From Flavobacterium sp. UBA5153 (GTDB taxonomy: Bacteria; Bacteroidota; Bacteroidia; Flavobacteriales; Flavobacteriaceae), in NCBI GenBank assembly GCA_002413745.1, contig DHXP01000003.1, positions 37,825-101,824 on the forward strand: a DNA stretch of 64,000 nt, given 5' to 3'. Positions 55,329-64,000 of the stretch are shown piece by piece (the first letter of the stretch is position 1; each line of letters opens with the position of its first letter). Below the pieces are notes generated by a model that did not search any database, was not told the origin of the DNA, and saw only the letters and a list, made by a program, of their open reading frames with translations. The translations under genes and the position numbers were made by a program.

Positions 55329-56111
55329 ATGTCCACATCCATTATAGAAATAAAAAAACCCGTTCTTAGAGTTCAGAATCTTTACGTATCCTACGATACG
55401 AATAAATACGCGGTATCCAATGTAAGTGCTGATATTAAGAAAAATCATATTACTGCCATTATGGGCCCTTCGGGTTGCGGAAAAAGTACTTTACTTAGGG
55501 CGTTTAACAGGATGCACGAACTATATCCTCACATTTCTACTAAGGGAAAAATATTCCTGAACGATGAAGATATTTACAAGATTTCGGCAATTGAATTAAG
55601 ACGAAAAATAGGAATGGTTTTTCAAAGTCCAAACCCTTTCCCAAGCATGAGTATATATGAAAATGTCATTGCAGGTTATAAGCTCAATGGCATCCGTCTA
55701 AAGAAATCCCAAAGAGACGAAATTGTTGAAAAATCCTTAAAAGACGTGGCCCTTTGGACTGAAGTAAAAGACTCTCTGCATAAAAGAGGTAATTTCTTGT
55801 CCGGCGGGCAGCAACAACGGCTTTGTATCGCCCGAGCCCTAGCCCTTAAACCGGATGTGATTCTGCTCGATGAACCCACTTCGGCTTTAGATCCTGTGGC
55901 AACCTCAAAAATCGAGGAACTGCTGGTAAAATTGAAAAAGGATTACTCCATTGTTTTGGTAACACACAATATGGCCCAGGCCGCTCGTTTGTCGGACTAT
56001 TCCATGTTTATGTATTTGGGAGAATTGGTTGAATACGGAAAAACAAAAGACATGTTCACCAACCCATCGGATAAAAGAACCGAAGAGTACTTAATGGGTA
56101 AATTTGGCTGA
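55329..56111 (+). CDS. pstB: Phosphate ABC transporter ATPase PstB
   Basis: A 260-residue ATPase with Walker A GPSGCGKST, Q-loop VFQSPNPFP, signature LSGGQQQRLCIARAL, Walker B VILLDEPTSALD and the switch His in VTHNM. It starts 6 bases after pstA. Confidence 0.97.
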   Translation: MSTSIIEIKKPVLRVQNLYVSYDTNKYAVSNVSADIKKNHITAIMGPSGCGKSTLLRAFNRMHELYPHISTKGKIFLNDEDIYKISAIELRRKIGMVFQSPNPFPSMSIYENVIAGYKLNGIRLKKSQRDEIVEKSLKDVALWTEVKDSLHKRGNFLSGGQQQRLCIARALALKPDVILLDEPTSALDPVATSKIEELLVKLKKDYSIVLVTHNMAQAARLSDYSMFMYLGELVEYGKTKDMFTNPSDKRTEEYLMGKFG

Positions 56112-56135
56112 TTTGTATTTTTTAAAAAAATAATT

Positions 56136-56813
56136 ATGAGTGCTACAAAAGACAAGGCAATTGAAAAAATACTGAGTGAATTTGATAAAGCATCAAAACT
56201 CACTCTGAAACAAATGGAACTCCTTCAAAAAGTAATTGCCTCTAAAGATAAGGGAATTCCTTCTGAAACATTACAACAATTGAGGAAGAATGAAAAGAAG
56301 TTAGATGCTTTTGAGCTGAAGATCAGCGACAGAATCATAAATGCCATGGTGCTTTATGGCCCAGTGGCTTCGGAACTCAGACACCTGATGGCTTGTTACC
56401 GGATGATTATTAGCCTTGAACGGATAGGAGACCTAGTCATTAAAACAATGAATTCTGTACTGAAACTGAATGACAGCCGACTTCTTTTATTGAATTTGGA
56501 AGACATTAACAAAATGTCGGATTTAGCCTTTGAAATGGTTTCAAAAGCCACACTTTCATTTATAAACAACGAGAAAGAAGCAGCCATTTGGGTGATTCAA
56601 AATGATATTGTGGTAGACAAATTGAACCGCCATATTGCACGTAATTCGATCTTGGCCGAAGAAAGTCATAAGATCCTTGTCGATTATTCAGAGACAAGAA
56701 ACATCATTTCCAGCATAGAACGCATGGCAGACCATGCCATCCATATTGCAGAAGCCTCTATTTTTGCCTCTGTAGGAAAGGATGTCCGACATAAAGTGGA
56801 CCTGCTAACTTAG
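56136..56813 (+). CDS. phoU: Phosphate-signalling regulator PhoU
   Basis: A 225-residue all-helical protein of two three-helix bundles with the metal-binding motifs ERIGDLVIK and ERMADHAIHIAE. PhoU links Pst transport to PhoR-type signalling and limits uptake. It lies between pstB and the second pstS. Confidence 0.93.
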   Translation: MSATKDKAIEKILSEFDKASKLTLKQMELLQKVIASKDKGIPSETLQQLRKNEKKLDAFELKISDRIINAMVLYGPVASELRHLMACYRMIISLERIGDLVIKTMNSVLKLNDSRLLLLNLEDINKMSDLAFEMVSKATLSFINNEKEAAIWVIQNDIVVDKLNRHIARNSILAEESHKILVDYSETRNIISSIERMADHAIHIAEASIFASVGKDVRHKVDLLT

Positions 56814-56884
56814 CCTGCACAAAAAGTTAAGAATAAAAACCTTAATTTTAATAAAATCAATTTTTAATTTAAAAACAATAAAAA

Positions 56885-57961
56885 ATGAAAAAGTTATTAT
56901 TCTTAGCAGTCCTTGCAGTTGGAGCGATGTCTTGTAAAAACAACAAGAGTACTGACTCCACAAACAACAACACTGTGGAAGCTTCAACAATAAGCCTTAC
57001 TTCAGCTGGTTCTACCTTTGCCGGGCCTTTTTACAAAACAGCTTTCAGTAAATACTTGAATGAAGCAGGAGTGTCGATTTCTTATGGTTTAACTGGGTCT
57101 GGTGCCGGTATCCGTAGCCTAAAAGACAAAGTAGTTGATTTTTGTGGTAGTGATGCTTTTTTATCTGACGCTGAAATGACCGAAATGAAAGCTGCCACAG
57201 TTCACATTCCTACTTGCAGTGGCGCTGTGGATATCGCCTATAACTTACCTAGTCTTGAATCAATCAAGTTAACTCCTGAGTTGCTTTCCAAAATTTTTAT
57301 GGGAAAAATCACTAAATGGAACGATCCTGAACTTAAAAAATCGAATTCTGATGTAAACTTTCCTGATTTAGCTATCACAGTGGTATACCGTTCTGACGGA
57401 AGTGGAACAACTGCTATATTCAGTGATTATATGAGTAAAATCAGCAAAGAATGGAATGATAAAATCGGTACAGGGAAATCTCTAAAATGGCCAACGGGTA
57501 TGGGTGCTAAAGGAAATCCTGGTGTAGCCGGAACCATCAGTGCGACTGCTGGGTCAATCGGATACATTGGTTCTGATTATGCATTTGCCCAAAAAATTTC
57601 TTTTGCATTGATTCAAAATAAAGCCGGTAATTTCATCGCTCCTACAATTGAAGCCGTAAGCGCTGCCGGTCAAGGTGAAATGCCTGCCGACACTAGAGTA
57701 ATGGAAACCAACTCTTCTGATCCACAAGCTTACCCAATCAGTGGTTTCACTTGGATCATTCTTTATAAAGAGCAAAATTACAATGGTCGTACATTTGAAC
57801 AAGCACAAGCAAACTTGAAACTTATAGATTGGATGTTGCAACCGCAAGCTCAAAATATTGCAAAGGAATTAAAATATGCCCCACTGCCAGAAAAAGTCTT
57901 AAAAATGGCACAAGATATATTGAAAACTGTGACCTACGACGGGAAAGTAATATTAAAGTAA
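56885..57961 (+). CDS. Phosphate-binding protein PstS, lipoprotein copy
   Basis: A 358-residue paralogue of the first PstS, very similar along most of its length, but with a lipobox (AVGAMSCK) that anchors it to a membrane. The same binding blocks are kept (SAGSTFAGPFY, YGLTGSGAGIRSL, YRSDGSGTT). Stretches such as the 37 bases from 57420 are identical to the first copy even at silent positions. A terminator follows. Confidence 0.94.
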   Translation: MKKLLFLAVLAVGAMSCKNNKSTDSTNNNTVEASTISLTSAGSTFAGPFYKTAFSKYLNEAGVSISYGLTGSGAGIRSLKDKVVDFCGSDAFLSDAEMTEMKAATVHIPTCSGAVDIAYNLPSLESIKLTPELLSKIFMGKITKWNDPELKKSNSDVNFPDLAITVVYRSDGSGTTAIFSDYMSKISKEWNDKIGTGKSLKWPTGMGAKGNPGVAGTISATAGSIGYIGSDYAFAQKISFALIQNKAGNFIAPTIEAVSAAGQGEMPADTRVMETNSSDPQAYPISGFTWIILYKEQNYNGRTFEQAQANLKLIDWMLQPQAQNIAKELKYAPLPEKVLKMAQDILKTVTYDGKVILK

Positions 57962-58050
57962 AAATATAAAATCAAGGATTAGATGAATTACGAATAGATA
58001 AAAAGTCATAATTATTTATTACATCCCCATATTTATCCTGTTAGCAAGCA

Positions 58051-58083
58051 AAAAGGTACCCACTAATTAAAGCGGGTACCTTT
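58051..58083 (+). terminator. Intrinsic terminator of the pst operon
   Basis: AAAGGTACCC and GGGTACCTTT form a 10-bp stem around a 12-base loop. TTTCTTGTTT follows. Confidence 0.85.
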
Positions 58084-58172
58084 CTTGTTTTTGGGAAGTT
58101 CGTGGAGTAATATAAATTATACCAATTAATTGATTCAATTCGGTTTTTCATGGGAGAATGCCTGCGTTTATA

Positions 58173-58254
58173 CCGCTAGTTATTTCAAATTAGTCCAATA
58201 AAAATTGAACTAAATGAAATATACAGCGGCATTATACCAGAACGATTGGACTAA
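58173..58254. repeat. Interleaved inverted repeats after the pst operon
   Basis: CCGCTAGTTATTTC (58173-58186) is roughly inverted at 58216-58229, and TTAGTCCAAT (58190-58199) is perfectly inverted at 58245-58254. The arms alternate a-b-a'-b'. ATTGAACTAA (58204-58213) is a one-mismatch alternative partner of the second arm. Confidence 0.6.
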
Positions 58255-58273
58255 AACATATTAACCAATGGTA

Positions 58274-59341
58274 TTATTTTTCAAATACTTCAAATAATTC
58301 CTTCCAATCAAATGTGGTGTCAAATTGAGGCAATCCTTTATAGTTTTGAATTTCCAAAATATTTTCCATTCTGAAATCGTCTTGTTTTGCATAAGGAACC
58401 AATCCTTCTCTTTTTAATTTTTCGGCTAAATATTCTTGTTCATATTGACCTGGAGTTGGAATAAAAAAGGCTTTTTTGCCTAGTTTTGCCAAGTCCATAA
58501 TCGTTGTGTAACCAGAACGGCATAACACTGTATCACTTTCGTTGAAGGTTTGTTCAAGTTGCCTGGTATTCATAAAGTTATAATAGGTAACATTTTCTAT
58601 TTGCTCCTTTTTTTGAGCTTTTTCTATAATTCCTTTTATAAAAACAACCTTTCCGTCATATTTCAGAACTTCTCTCTTTAATTTTTCTTCCAGTAGTCCC
58701 CGTTGAGGTTCTGGTCCCGAGAGAATAATCATTAAATCAAACTGTTTTGGTGTTTCCTTTTTTTTTATTCGGCTCAACGGGCCAATGTATTTTAGTTCTA
58801 AATCTGCCTTTTTTATATGGCCTAGTTTGCCAGTCAAATTTGGAGTTTCTTCAAAATCAGGAATCCAACATTGCTCATATTTTTTTATGATCTGTTGATG
58901 CAGTTTGCTGGTAATCCAAGTGGTGTTTCCCGTCATCACGTTTAATTGATGGGTAATAAATACCGAGGGTGCCTTTTTGCTAAAAACCCCCAGTCGATTG
59001 TCGGAAATAATTCCGTCGATACCGTATTTCTTGATCCATTTTTTGACCATTTTTTTCTCGTTCAAAACCGCTTCAATCATTTTTGGACAACTTTTCAATA
59101 ATTTCCATTTAAAATTTTTGCCATTCTTGGCATATTCTATTTGGTATGAAGGCAATTCGAGTGTTTTTATATACGGAAACTCTTTTCGCAATAATTCAAG
59201 CGCAACGCCATCGGAAGCTATAATCGGGATATAATTATTTTCCTGCAATGCATTAATAATGGGAATACAACGCGTAGCGTGACCCAAACCCCAATTTAAG
59301 GGAGCAATCAAAATAGTTTTATTGGCAGTATCTGAATTCAT
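58274..59341 (-). CDS. MurG-like glycosyltransferase
   Basis: A 355-residue GT-B fold protein. The N-terminal LIAPLNWGLGHATRCIPII and the C-terminal CRSGYTTIMDLAKLGKKAFFIPTPGQYEQEYLAEKL are the donor-sugar signatures of the MurG/GT28 group. The acceptor is unknown. It has no signal peptide and is likely cytoplasmic. It lies alone, 190 bases from the large outer-membrane protein gene upstream. Confidence 0.85.
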   Translation of the reverse strand: MNSDTANKTILIAPLNWGLGHATRCIPIINALQENNYIPIIASDGVALELLRKEFPYIKTLELPSYQIEYAKNGKNFKWKLLKSCPKMIEAVLNEKKMVKKWIKKYGIDGIISDNRLGVFSKKAPSVFITHQLNVMTGNTTWITSKLHQQIIKKYEQCWIPDFEETPNLTGKLGHIKKADLELKYIGPLSRIKKKETPKQFDLMIILSGPEPQRGLLEEKLKREVLKYDGKVVFIKGIIEKAQKKEQIENVTYYNFMNTRQLEQTFNESDTVLCRSGYTTIMDLAKLGKKAFFIPTPGQYEQEYLAEKLKREGLVPYAKQDDFRMENILEIQNYKGLPQFDTTFDWKELFEVFEK

Positions 59342-59535
59342 TTATTGAAATAGGTGTTTATGTCCTTTTAAATGTGAAAGATATAAAAAACAACAGCATT
59401 TCATATTTTCAAAGTATTACGATACCATTAAGTTATTTCTCCAATGGGATAGTTCAAGATTGTGTTTAAAATCTGTTGGGAACGAAATTAAGGATTTGTT
59501 TTGCCTTATTTTTTCATTTTGTTGAGGGATATTCT

Positions 59536-62500
59536 TTAAAAATAAGCTCTCAACTGAATGCTTCCTGTATGGATGGTTTGACTGGATTCACTTTTTCGAC
59601 CTTGATAATTCAGGTTTATGTCCAGAAATTGTGTCAAGTTTTTTTGCAAAAGCAATCTCCAAGTCAGGTTTTGCCCCGACTGTAATCCTTCGAGCATTTG
59701 AAATCCAACGGAAGAAAATTCATTCCCAGTGAATTTATTTTGGTAAAAGGAAATTTCGCCATTCATTGTCAATTTGTTATTACCCGCATACGTAAAGGAA
59801 GTTCCCAAACGATTTTGTAATAAGGTTTCTGAATTCCCAATTTGATTTTCCTTGTTTTGCAACTCAAAAAATAAATCCCAACTGGTGTTTTTAGAAAATA
59901 AATAACTGATTTTTGGTGCCAGTTGATAGCCTTTTATTTTATAATTTTTTTCGTGATAATTTTCGGATAAAATAGAAGTATTTATTGTTTTGGTAAAAAC
60001 CCCAAAGAGCCAACTTTTCTTGTATAAATGAGAATATTGCAATTGATGAGAACTGTTTTTGGCTTCCTGGGATCCAATGGAAAGTAGATTTTTATTCTGA
60101 TTCTGTATATATGAATAGGTAATCGAATGGTTTTGTTTGCCTCGATTAAAAAACAAACTGTTCCTGAAACTGGAATTCAATCCCAATACATTTTCATTGG
60201 AATTACTAAAAGGATTTAAGTCAAAATTGCTCCCTTCGTTTTTTATTTTCCGATCAATTATAAAGGAAGTTTGATTATAAAAATGCGACAGTGTTCTTTT
60301 AATACCTCCCTCGTTTTGCCATTGATTCGGGTTTAGGGTTATCGATTGGGAAAACTTGTTTTGATGCGTTTTTATGTAAATTCGGTTGGGCAAGAACACT
60401 CTAATATATTTTGCCTGATCGATAAATGGAGCAACTTCAAATTCCTGTAATTCCTGAATTCCATTGCTGTTGTAGTCATTCCAAGTATAAACGCCCTGTC
60501 CGGCTGGAACTTCCAGATAGGTAAATTCCTGTTGCGGAATGGATCCGGAATTAGTCTCAAAAGCAGTTGTGCTTTGGATTAATTGATTGAAAAAACGGTC
60601 ATTGTACACGATTCTTGAATTCAACGAAGGTTCCTTTTTCTTTGATGCATCAGCAAAAGTCAAAACCCTGTAATTCACATAAAAAGACAAATCACTTTTG
60701 TTTGTTTGGATTAATTTCGATTTCAAAATGAATGTTTGAGAATTATTTACACGTTGAATTATCCTCCCGACACTTCGGGATTGCAAACTATCATTCGTTC
60801 TTTTTAAATAGCCTAATTCCACAAAAACCTTGGTGCTGTCGCCGCGACCTGTAAAAAAACCATACTCGGAAAAACGTTGGCTCAAAGCAGAAAATTGATT
60901 CGTCGATTTGTTTTTTTCTTGGTTGTCTTCTAATCGCAGGCTGGTTCCGATCCAGTTTTTATTGAAATGAAATCGTATTTGGGATTGATTTCTTAAGAAT
61001 TTTGAAGTTGAAACGGTGGCGTCACTTTTTAAGAAACTTCCCTGGTTTTGGACAGTCCAATTTTTCAATTTAAATATACCGTTCAAAATATGCCGATTTC
61101 CAGAAAAGCTCTCGGAAAAATCCAGCTTTTCAAATTGATAGGTCAAAATTCCTTTTTCTGGTAAAGCCAAATTCAATCCCGAGACCCAATAACTTTGATT
61201 TCCGATGGCAGTTGTCCCAAGATTCCAATCCCTGTCGAATTCAATGCTGTAAAGACGCTCAACAGACCTGAAATTTTTCTGTACAAACTGATAATTGGCA
61301 AAAGCGTCAACATTCCATTTTTTTGAAAACAGCCTTTGTTTTGCATTTATTTTCGCGGCCAATCCTTGATTATTGGCATCATCTGTCGAGGAAAAAAGAT
61401 TTTTGTCATTGTTGCTTATGCCTATTTCAAAATCAACTGCTGTTTTTTCGGTGGGTTTGTATTTTCCTAAAAAAGTGGCCACTTGAACCTTTGTAGGAGC
61501 AACTAATTGGATAATGGGTTCGTAATTTCCCTGCAAAACAGCGTTTATCGGCTCGATATATTCATAAATTCTGCCAATTGCGGCCGCATTTTTCAAAATA
61601 TAATTTCCCTTATTATTCCCAACCAAACTAAACCGGACGTTGTATAAAATGTCTTGGGGATTATTCGAATATTCGAAAATTTCAGCGGCGTTTACCAAGT
61701 TTTTTTTATACAATATTTTATTGTCAGAATAGGAATCCGCATAAGTTGATGGTGCCACCATTAGATCAGGATTATCTCCTGCATTGGCTAAAATATGGGC
61801 TTGTTCCGTCGAAAGATTTTGCTGTAAAGGCTGGTTTTTCAAATCGTTTTCGGAATACAAATAACTACCAAACCTCCATTTTTTGTTTTCGTGAGTGACA
61901 CCGGCATAGGTAACAAACCGGGTGTAATTTCTGTCAGAATATTGGTATTCTATGGCGATTCGCATTTCGGAAGTAATGGTAAAAAGAGGCGTAAACACGA
62001 TTTCACCCGCATTGTAATCAATGGTATAATCATTGTTTTCTCCTCGTTTTAAAAGAATTCCGTTGACATAAACCCGTTCTGAACCAGAAATCACAAGTAC
62101 ATATAATTCTCCGTTTTGTCCCTTTAATTTATAAGGTCCTTGATTGCCTTCTTGACCAACAAAATTACTTTTGGCATATTGTCCTTTTACCAATGCCGCC
62201 GAAGCGAAAACATTCGTTTTGTTGTCTTCGGTTCCAAAGTCGAAATTGGCCGCGATTCCTTGCACTTTTTTGTTGAAATTCAGGAATTGGGTTTTCTTGT
62301 TTTCAAGAAAAATATCACCCGCTCGGATATTCCATTTGTCGCTAAAAAGTTCCATAAACACGTTGTCAAATTGATCCAGTTTTTGCGAATAACCGCCATC
62401 TTGCATCGGAATGTTGCTATCCTGCAACGAAGCACGCAAACTCACTTTTTCGGATAGTTTCCCCGTGATTTGCAAATCCAGATTCGAGTTTAAAACCGTG

Positions 62501-62961
62501 TTTTGATTGTTTCCGATGGTAAGTCCGCGTGTGATGCTTCCGGAAGTATTCAGTCCGTCAAAAGGGATGTTTTTTTTCTGGGGATTTTCTTTAATTTTAT
62601 ATAAATTTTCCGAAGTTACTTCGTTGCTCACCACCCGGCTGGCATCATAAATGCGGTATTCTTTGGTTAGAACTTCGGGAAGTTTCAGGTAATGTGCCGT
62701 TATGGAATCTGAACTTAAAGGAAATTTTTCGTTTAAAACCAATGTTCCTTTTTGAAAATTTATTTCGTAGAAAGTGGTGTCAATAGGCTTGTCATTGGCG
62801 TCAAGCAATTTAAAAAAACTCGAGTTGAGACTAACATTTTCGAGGTGAATGGTGTCGCGGGAAACAAGCAATTTTTTTGTTTTGTACAGCGAATTGGTTT
62901 CTTGGGCTTGGAGTCCAGAAAAACATATCATTGCCAACAAAAACAACACTTTTTTTAGCAT
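59536..62961 (-). CDS. Large secreted outer-membrane protein with an SprA-like segment
   Basis: A 1141-residue protein with a signal peptide (cleavage near LQAQ). Residues about 139-220 (SGSITRGLTIGNNQ, NSNLDLQITGKLS, LQDSNIPMQDGG, IRAGDIFLENK) resemble a segment of SprA, the giant outer-membrane channel of type IX secretion. The rest is beta-rich with alternating aromatic strands and a C-terminal Phe (IQLRAYF), so it is probably an outer-membrane barrel. It is much shorter than SprA, so it is at most a relative. The function is unknown. Confidence 0.75.
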   Translation of the reverse strand: MLKKVLFLLAMICFSGLQAQETNSLYKTKKLLVSRDTIHLENVSLNSSFFKLLDANDKPIDTTFYEINFQKGTLVLNEKFPLSSDSITAHYLKLPEVLTKEYRIYDASRVVSNEVTSENLYKIKENPQKKNIPFDGLNTSGSITRGLTIGNNQNTVLNSNLDLQITGKLSEKVSLRASLQDSNIPMQDGGYSQKLDQFDNVFMELFSDKWNIRAGDIFLENKKTQFLNFNKKVQGIAANFDFGTEDNKTNVFASAALVKGQYAKSNFVGQEGNQGPYKLKGQNGELYVLVISGSERVYVNGILLKRGENNDYTIDYNAGEIVFTPLFTITSEMRIAIEYQYSDRNYTRFVTYAGVTHENKKWRFGSYLYSENDLKNQPLQQNLSTEQAHILANAGDNPDLMVAPSTYADSYSDNKILYKKNLVNAAEIFEYSNNPQDILYNVRFSLVGNNKGNYILKNAAAIGRIYEYIEPINAVLQGNYEPIIQLVAPTKVQVATFLGKYKPTEKTAVDFEIGISNNDKNLFSSTDDANNQGLAAKINAKQRLFSKKWNVDAFANYQFVQKNFRSVERLYSIEFDRDWNLGTTAIGNQSYWVSGLNLALPEKGILTYQFEKLDFSESFSGNRHILNGIFKLKNWTVQNQGSFLKSDATVSTSKFLRNQSQIRFHFNKNWIGTSLRLEDNQEKNKSTNQFSALSQRFSEYGFFTGRGDSTKVFVELGYLKRTNDSLQSRSVGRIIQRVNNSQTFILKSKLIQTNKSDLSFYVNYRVLTFADASKKKEPSLNSRIVYNDRFFNQLIQSTTAFETNSGSIPQQEFTYLEVPAGQGVYTWNDYNSNGIQELQEFEVAPFIDQAKYIRVFLPNRIYIKTHQNKFSQSITLNPNQWQNEGGIKRTLSHFYNQTSFIIDRKIKNEGSNFDLNPFSNSNENVLGLNSSFRNSLFFNRGKQNHSITYSYIQNQNKNLLSIGSQEAKNSSHQLQYSHLYKKSWLFGVFTKTINTSILSENYHEKNYKIKGYQLAPKISYLFSKNTSWDLFFELQNKENQIGNSETLLQNRLGTSFTYAGNNKLTMNGEISFYQNKFTGNEFSSVGFQMLEGLQSGQNLTWRLLLQKNLTQFLDINLNYQGRKSESSQTIHTGSIQLRAYF

Positions 62962-63097
62962 AAAGAGTATCTCTCGAAAGAATCAAAAGTAGCATTTATA
63001 ATTGGGAAATTGTAATGAGGGAATTTTTAACTTAAAATCAACCGGCTGGGTAAAAATCAAGGGCTAGAACTTATATTTTGCCTCAAGATTAAAAAAA

Positions 63098-63141
63098 TTA
63101 CCGCAGATTCACAGATTATAAAATCTGAGAATCTGCGGTAA
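63098..63141 (-). terminator. Intrinsic terminator after the aspartate kinase gene
   Basis: TTACCGCAGATT and AATCTGCGGTAA form a long stem with an inner AGATT/AATCT stem. A T-run follows on the - strand. The sequence also resembles a dispersed flavobacterial palindrome. Confidence 0.8.
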
Positions 63142-63165
63142 AATTATTTGCAATTTATGCTATAT

Positions 63166-64000
63166 CTAACTTTCCTTAGTAACAATTTGCATTGTCTCGC
63201 GGCTTACTTGTTTTAGAATTACAGTTTTGTTTTCCTCAACGGTTTGTGCTGCTTTTTCGTCGAAGTGACGAATGGTATATAAGGTAACATTTTCGTCATA
63301 GTCAACCTTGAATTTCTTGGACAAAATAGCATTCAAATCCTTGAAATTTCCAAATTTATCCTCAACACATACCGAAAAGCTAATGGCAGAATTCTGGATT
63401 AAGTTTACTTTTAGTTTAAATTGGTGAAACAAAGCAAAAATTTCGCTAATGTTTTCTTCCATAATAAAGGAGAAATCTATGGAGGAAAGCGAAATCAACA
63501 GTTGGTTTTTCTTCACGATGTAACAAGGTAAATGAGGTTCTAAATCGGCACCTTTAGCAACGCGTGTTCCGGGTAACATTGGGTTTATGAACGATTTTAC
63601 ATACAATGGAATTTCCTTTTTTTGTAGAGGCTGCAAGGTTTTTGGGTGAATAACCGTGGCTCCGTAAAATGCTAATTCGATGGCTTCACGATAGGAAATC
63701 TGGTTTAATAAACGGGCATTTTCAAAATACCTTGGATCGGCATTCATCACCCCAGGAACGTCTTTCCAAATGGTTACACTTTCAGCATTCAAGCAATAGG
63801 CAAAAATAGCGGCGGTATAATCCGAGCCTTCACGACCCAAAGTGGTGGTGAAATTATTTTCGTCAGAACCCAAGAATCCTTGAGTGATATTCAGTGATTT
63901 TTGTTTTACGTTTTTTGAAATATTTTTTTGGGTTAATTCCCAATCTACTTCGGCATCTCTATAATTCGAATTGGTTTTTATGAAGTTTCGCACATCGAGC
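63166..64000 (-). CDS. Aspartate kinase, C-terminal part (cut by window edge)
   Basis: Phosphorylates aspartate, the first step to lysine, threonine and methionine. The visible 277 or so residues include TLGREGSDYTAA, the substrate region VPGVMNADPRYF and YGATVIHPKTLQPL, then tandem ACT-like regulatory regions. The frame is open to the window end (LDVRNFIKTN before the first apparent start), so the N-terminal kinase lobe lies outside. It may be a stand-alone kinase or part of a larger protein. Confidence 0.92.
   Translation of the reverse strand, partial: LDVRNFIKTNSNYRDAEVDWELTQKNISKNVKQKSLNITQGFLGSDENNFTTTLGREGSDYTAAIFAYCLNAESVTIWKDVPGVMNADPRYFENARLLNQISYREAIELAFYGATVIHPKTLQPLQKKEIPLYVKSFINPMLPGTRVAKGADLEPHLPCYIVKKNQLLISLSSIDFSFIMEENISEIFALFHQFKLKVNLIQNSAISFSVCVEDKFGNFKDLNAILSKKFKVDYDENVTLYTIRHFDEKAAQTVEENKTVILKQVSRETMQIVTKES

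Overview
The window is chromosomal DNA of a member of the Bacteroidota, most likely a Flavobacterium or close relative. The case rests on very AT-rich intergenic DNA, promoters of the TTG-N19-21-TAnnTTTG type, the gliding genes gldD and gldE beside ssb and mutY, group II geranylgeranylglyceryl phosphate synthase, a TonB-dependent receptor, DUF3078 and DUF3127 proteins, and many palindromic intergenic repeats typical of flavobacterial genomes. No rRNA, tRNA, CRISPR array, intact prophage or intact insertion sequence was found. All functional calls come from reading motifs by eye; no database search was run.

Layout. 1-3.8 kb: a one-protein type IIG restriction-modification enzyme overlapping a small membrane protein. 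4.2-4.7 kb: tag. 4.8-11.9 kb: a complete thiamin operon (thiS, thiC, tenI-like, thiD, thiE, thiG, thiH, thiF) behind a TPP riboswitch. 11.9-19.1 kb: mixed housekeeping genes (aat, PAP2 phosphatase, DUF3127, flavin reductase, histidine kinase, transglutaminase-like protein, HIT, greA, two small envelope proteins). 19.2-26.2 kb: a TonB-dependent receptor behind a second TPP riboswitch, then arfB, a NadR-like kinase fused to DUF4301, pnuC, GGGP synthase and a phosphopantetheinyl transferase. 26.4-32 kb: ahcY, small regulators, a HigBA toxin-antitoxin pair, cysteine synthase, rplU-rpmA. 32-40 kb: an M16 peptidase pair, an EamA transporter, an HMA lipoprotein, gldD-gldE-ssb-mutY. 40-50.5 kb: HU, a 30-residue basic protein, RNase G, tadA, dxs, DUF3078, dgt, an Lrp-type regulator divergent from metE. 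51-52 kb: a decayed strip with an IS982 remnant. 52.4-58 kb: pstS1-pstC-pstA-pstB-phoU-pstS2. 58.3-64 kb: a glycosyltransferase, a large outer-membrane protein with an SprA-like segment, and the edge of an aspartate kinase gene.

How the genes connect. Thiamin supply is the main theme: one TPP riboswitch controls synthesis and the other controls an outer-membrane receptor, so that receptor is very probably a thiamin importer. Both leaders can fold a hairpin over the start codon, and the first has a 12-bp alternative pairing that would break both the aptamer and that hairpin. dxs makes DXP, a thiazole precursor, and itself uses TPP. ahcY and metE belong to the methionine cycle, with an Lrp-type regulator beside metE. 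The Pst genes form a phosphate-uptake operon bracketed by two closely related binding proteins.

The observations most worth following are the interlocking thi riboswitch, the kinase-DUF4301 fusion whose junction sits in an A7 tract, the 30-residue basic protein after HU, the restriction enzyme with its overlapping membrane protein, a three-copy family of long hairpin elements, and the terminator-like hairpin in the greA leader.
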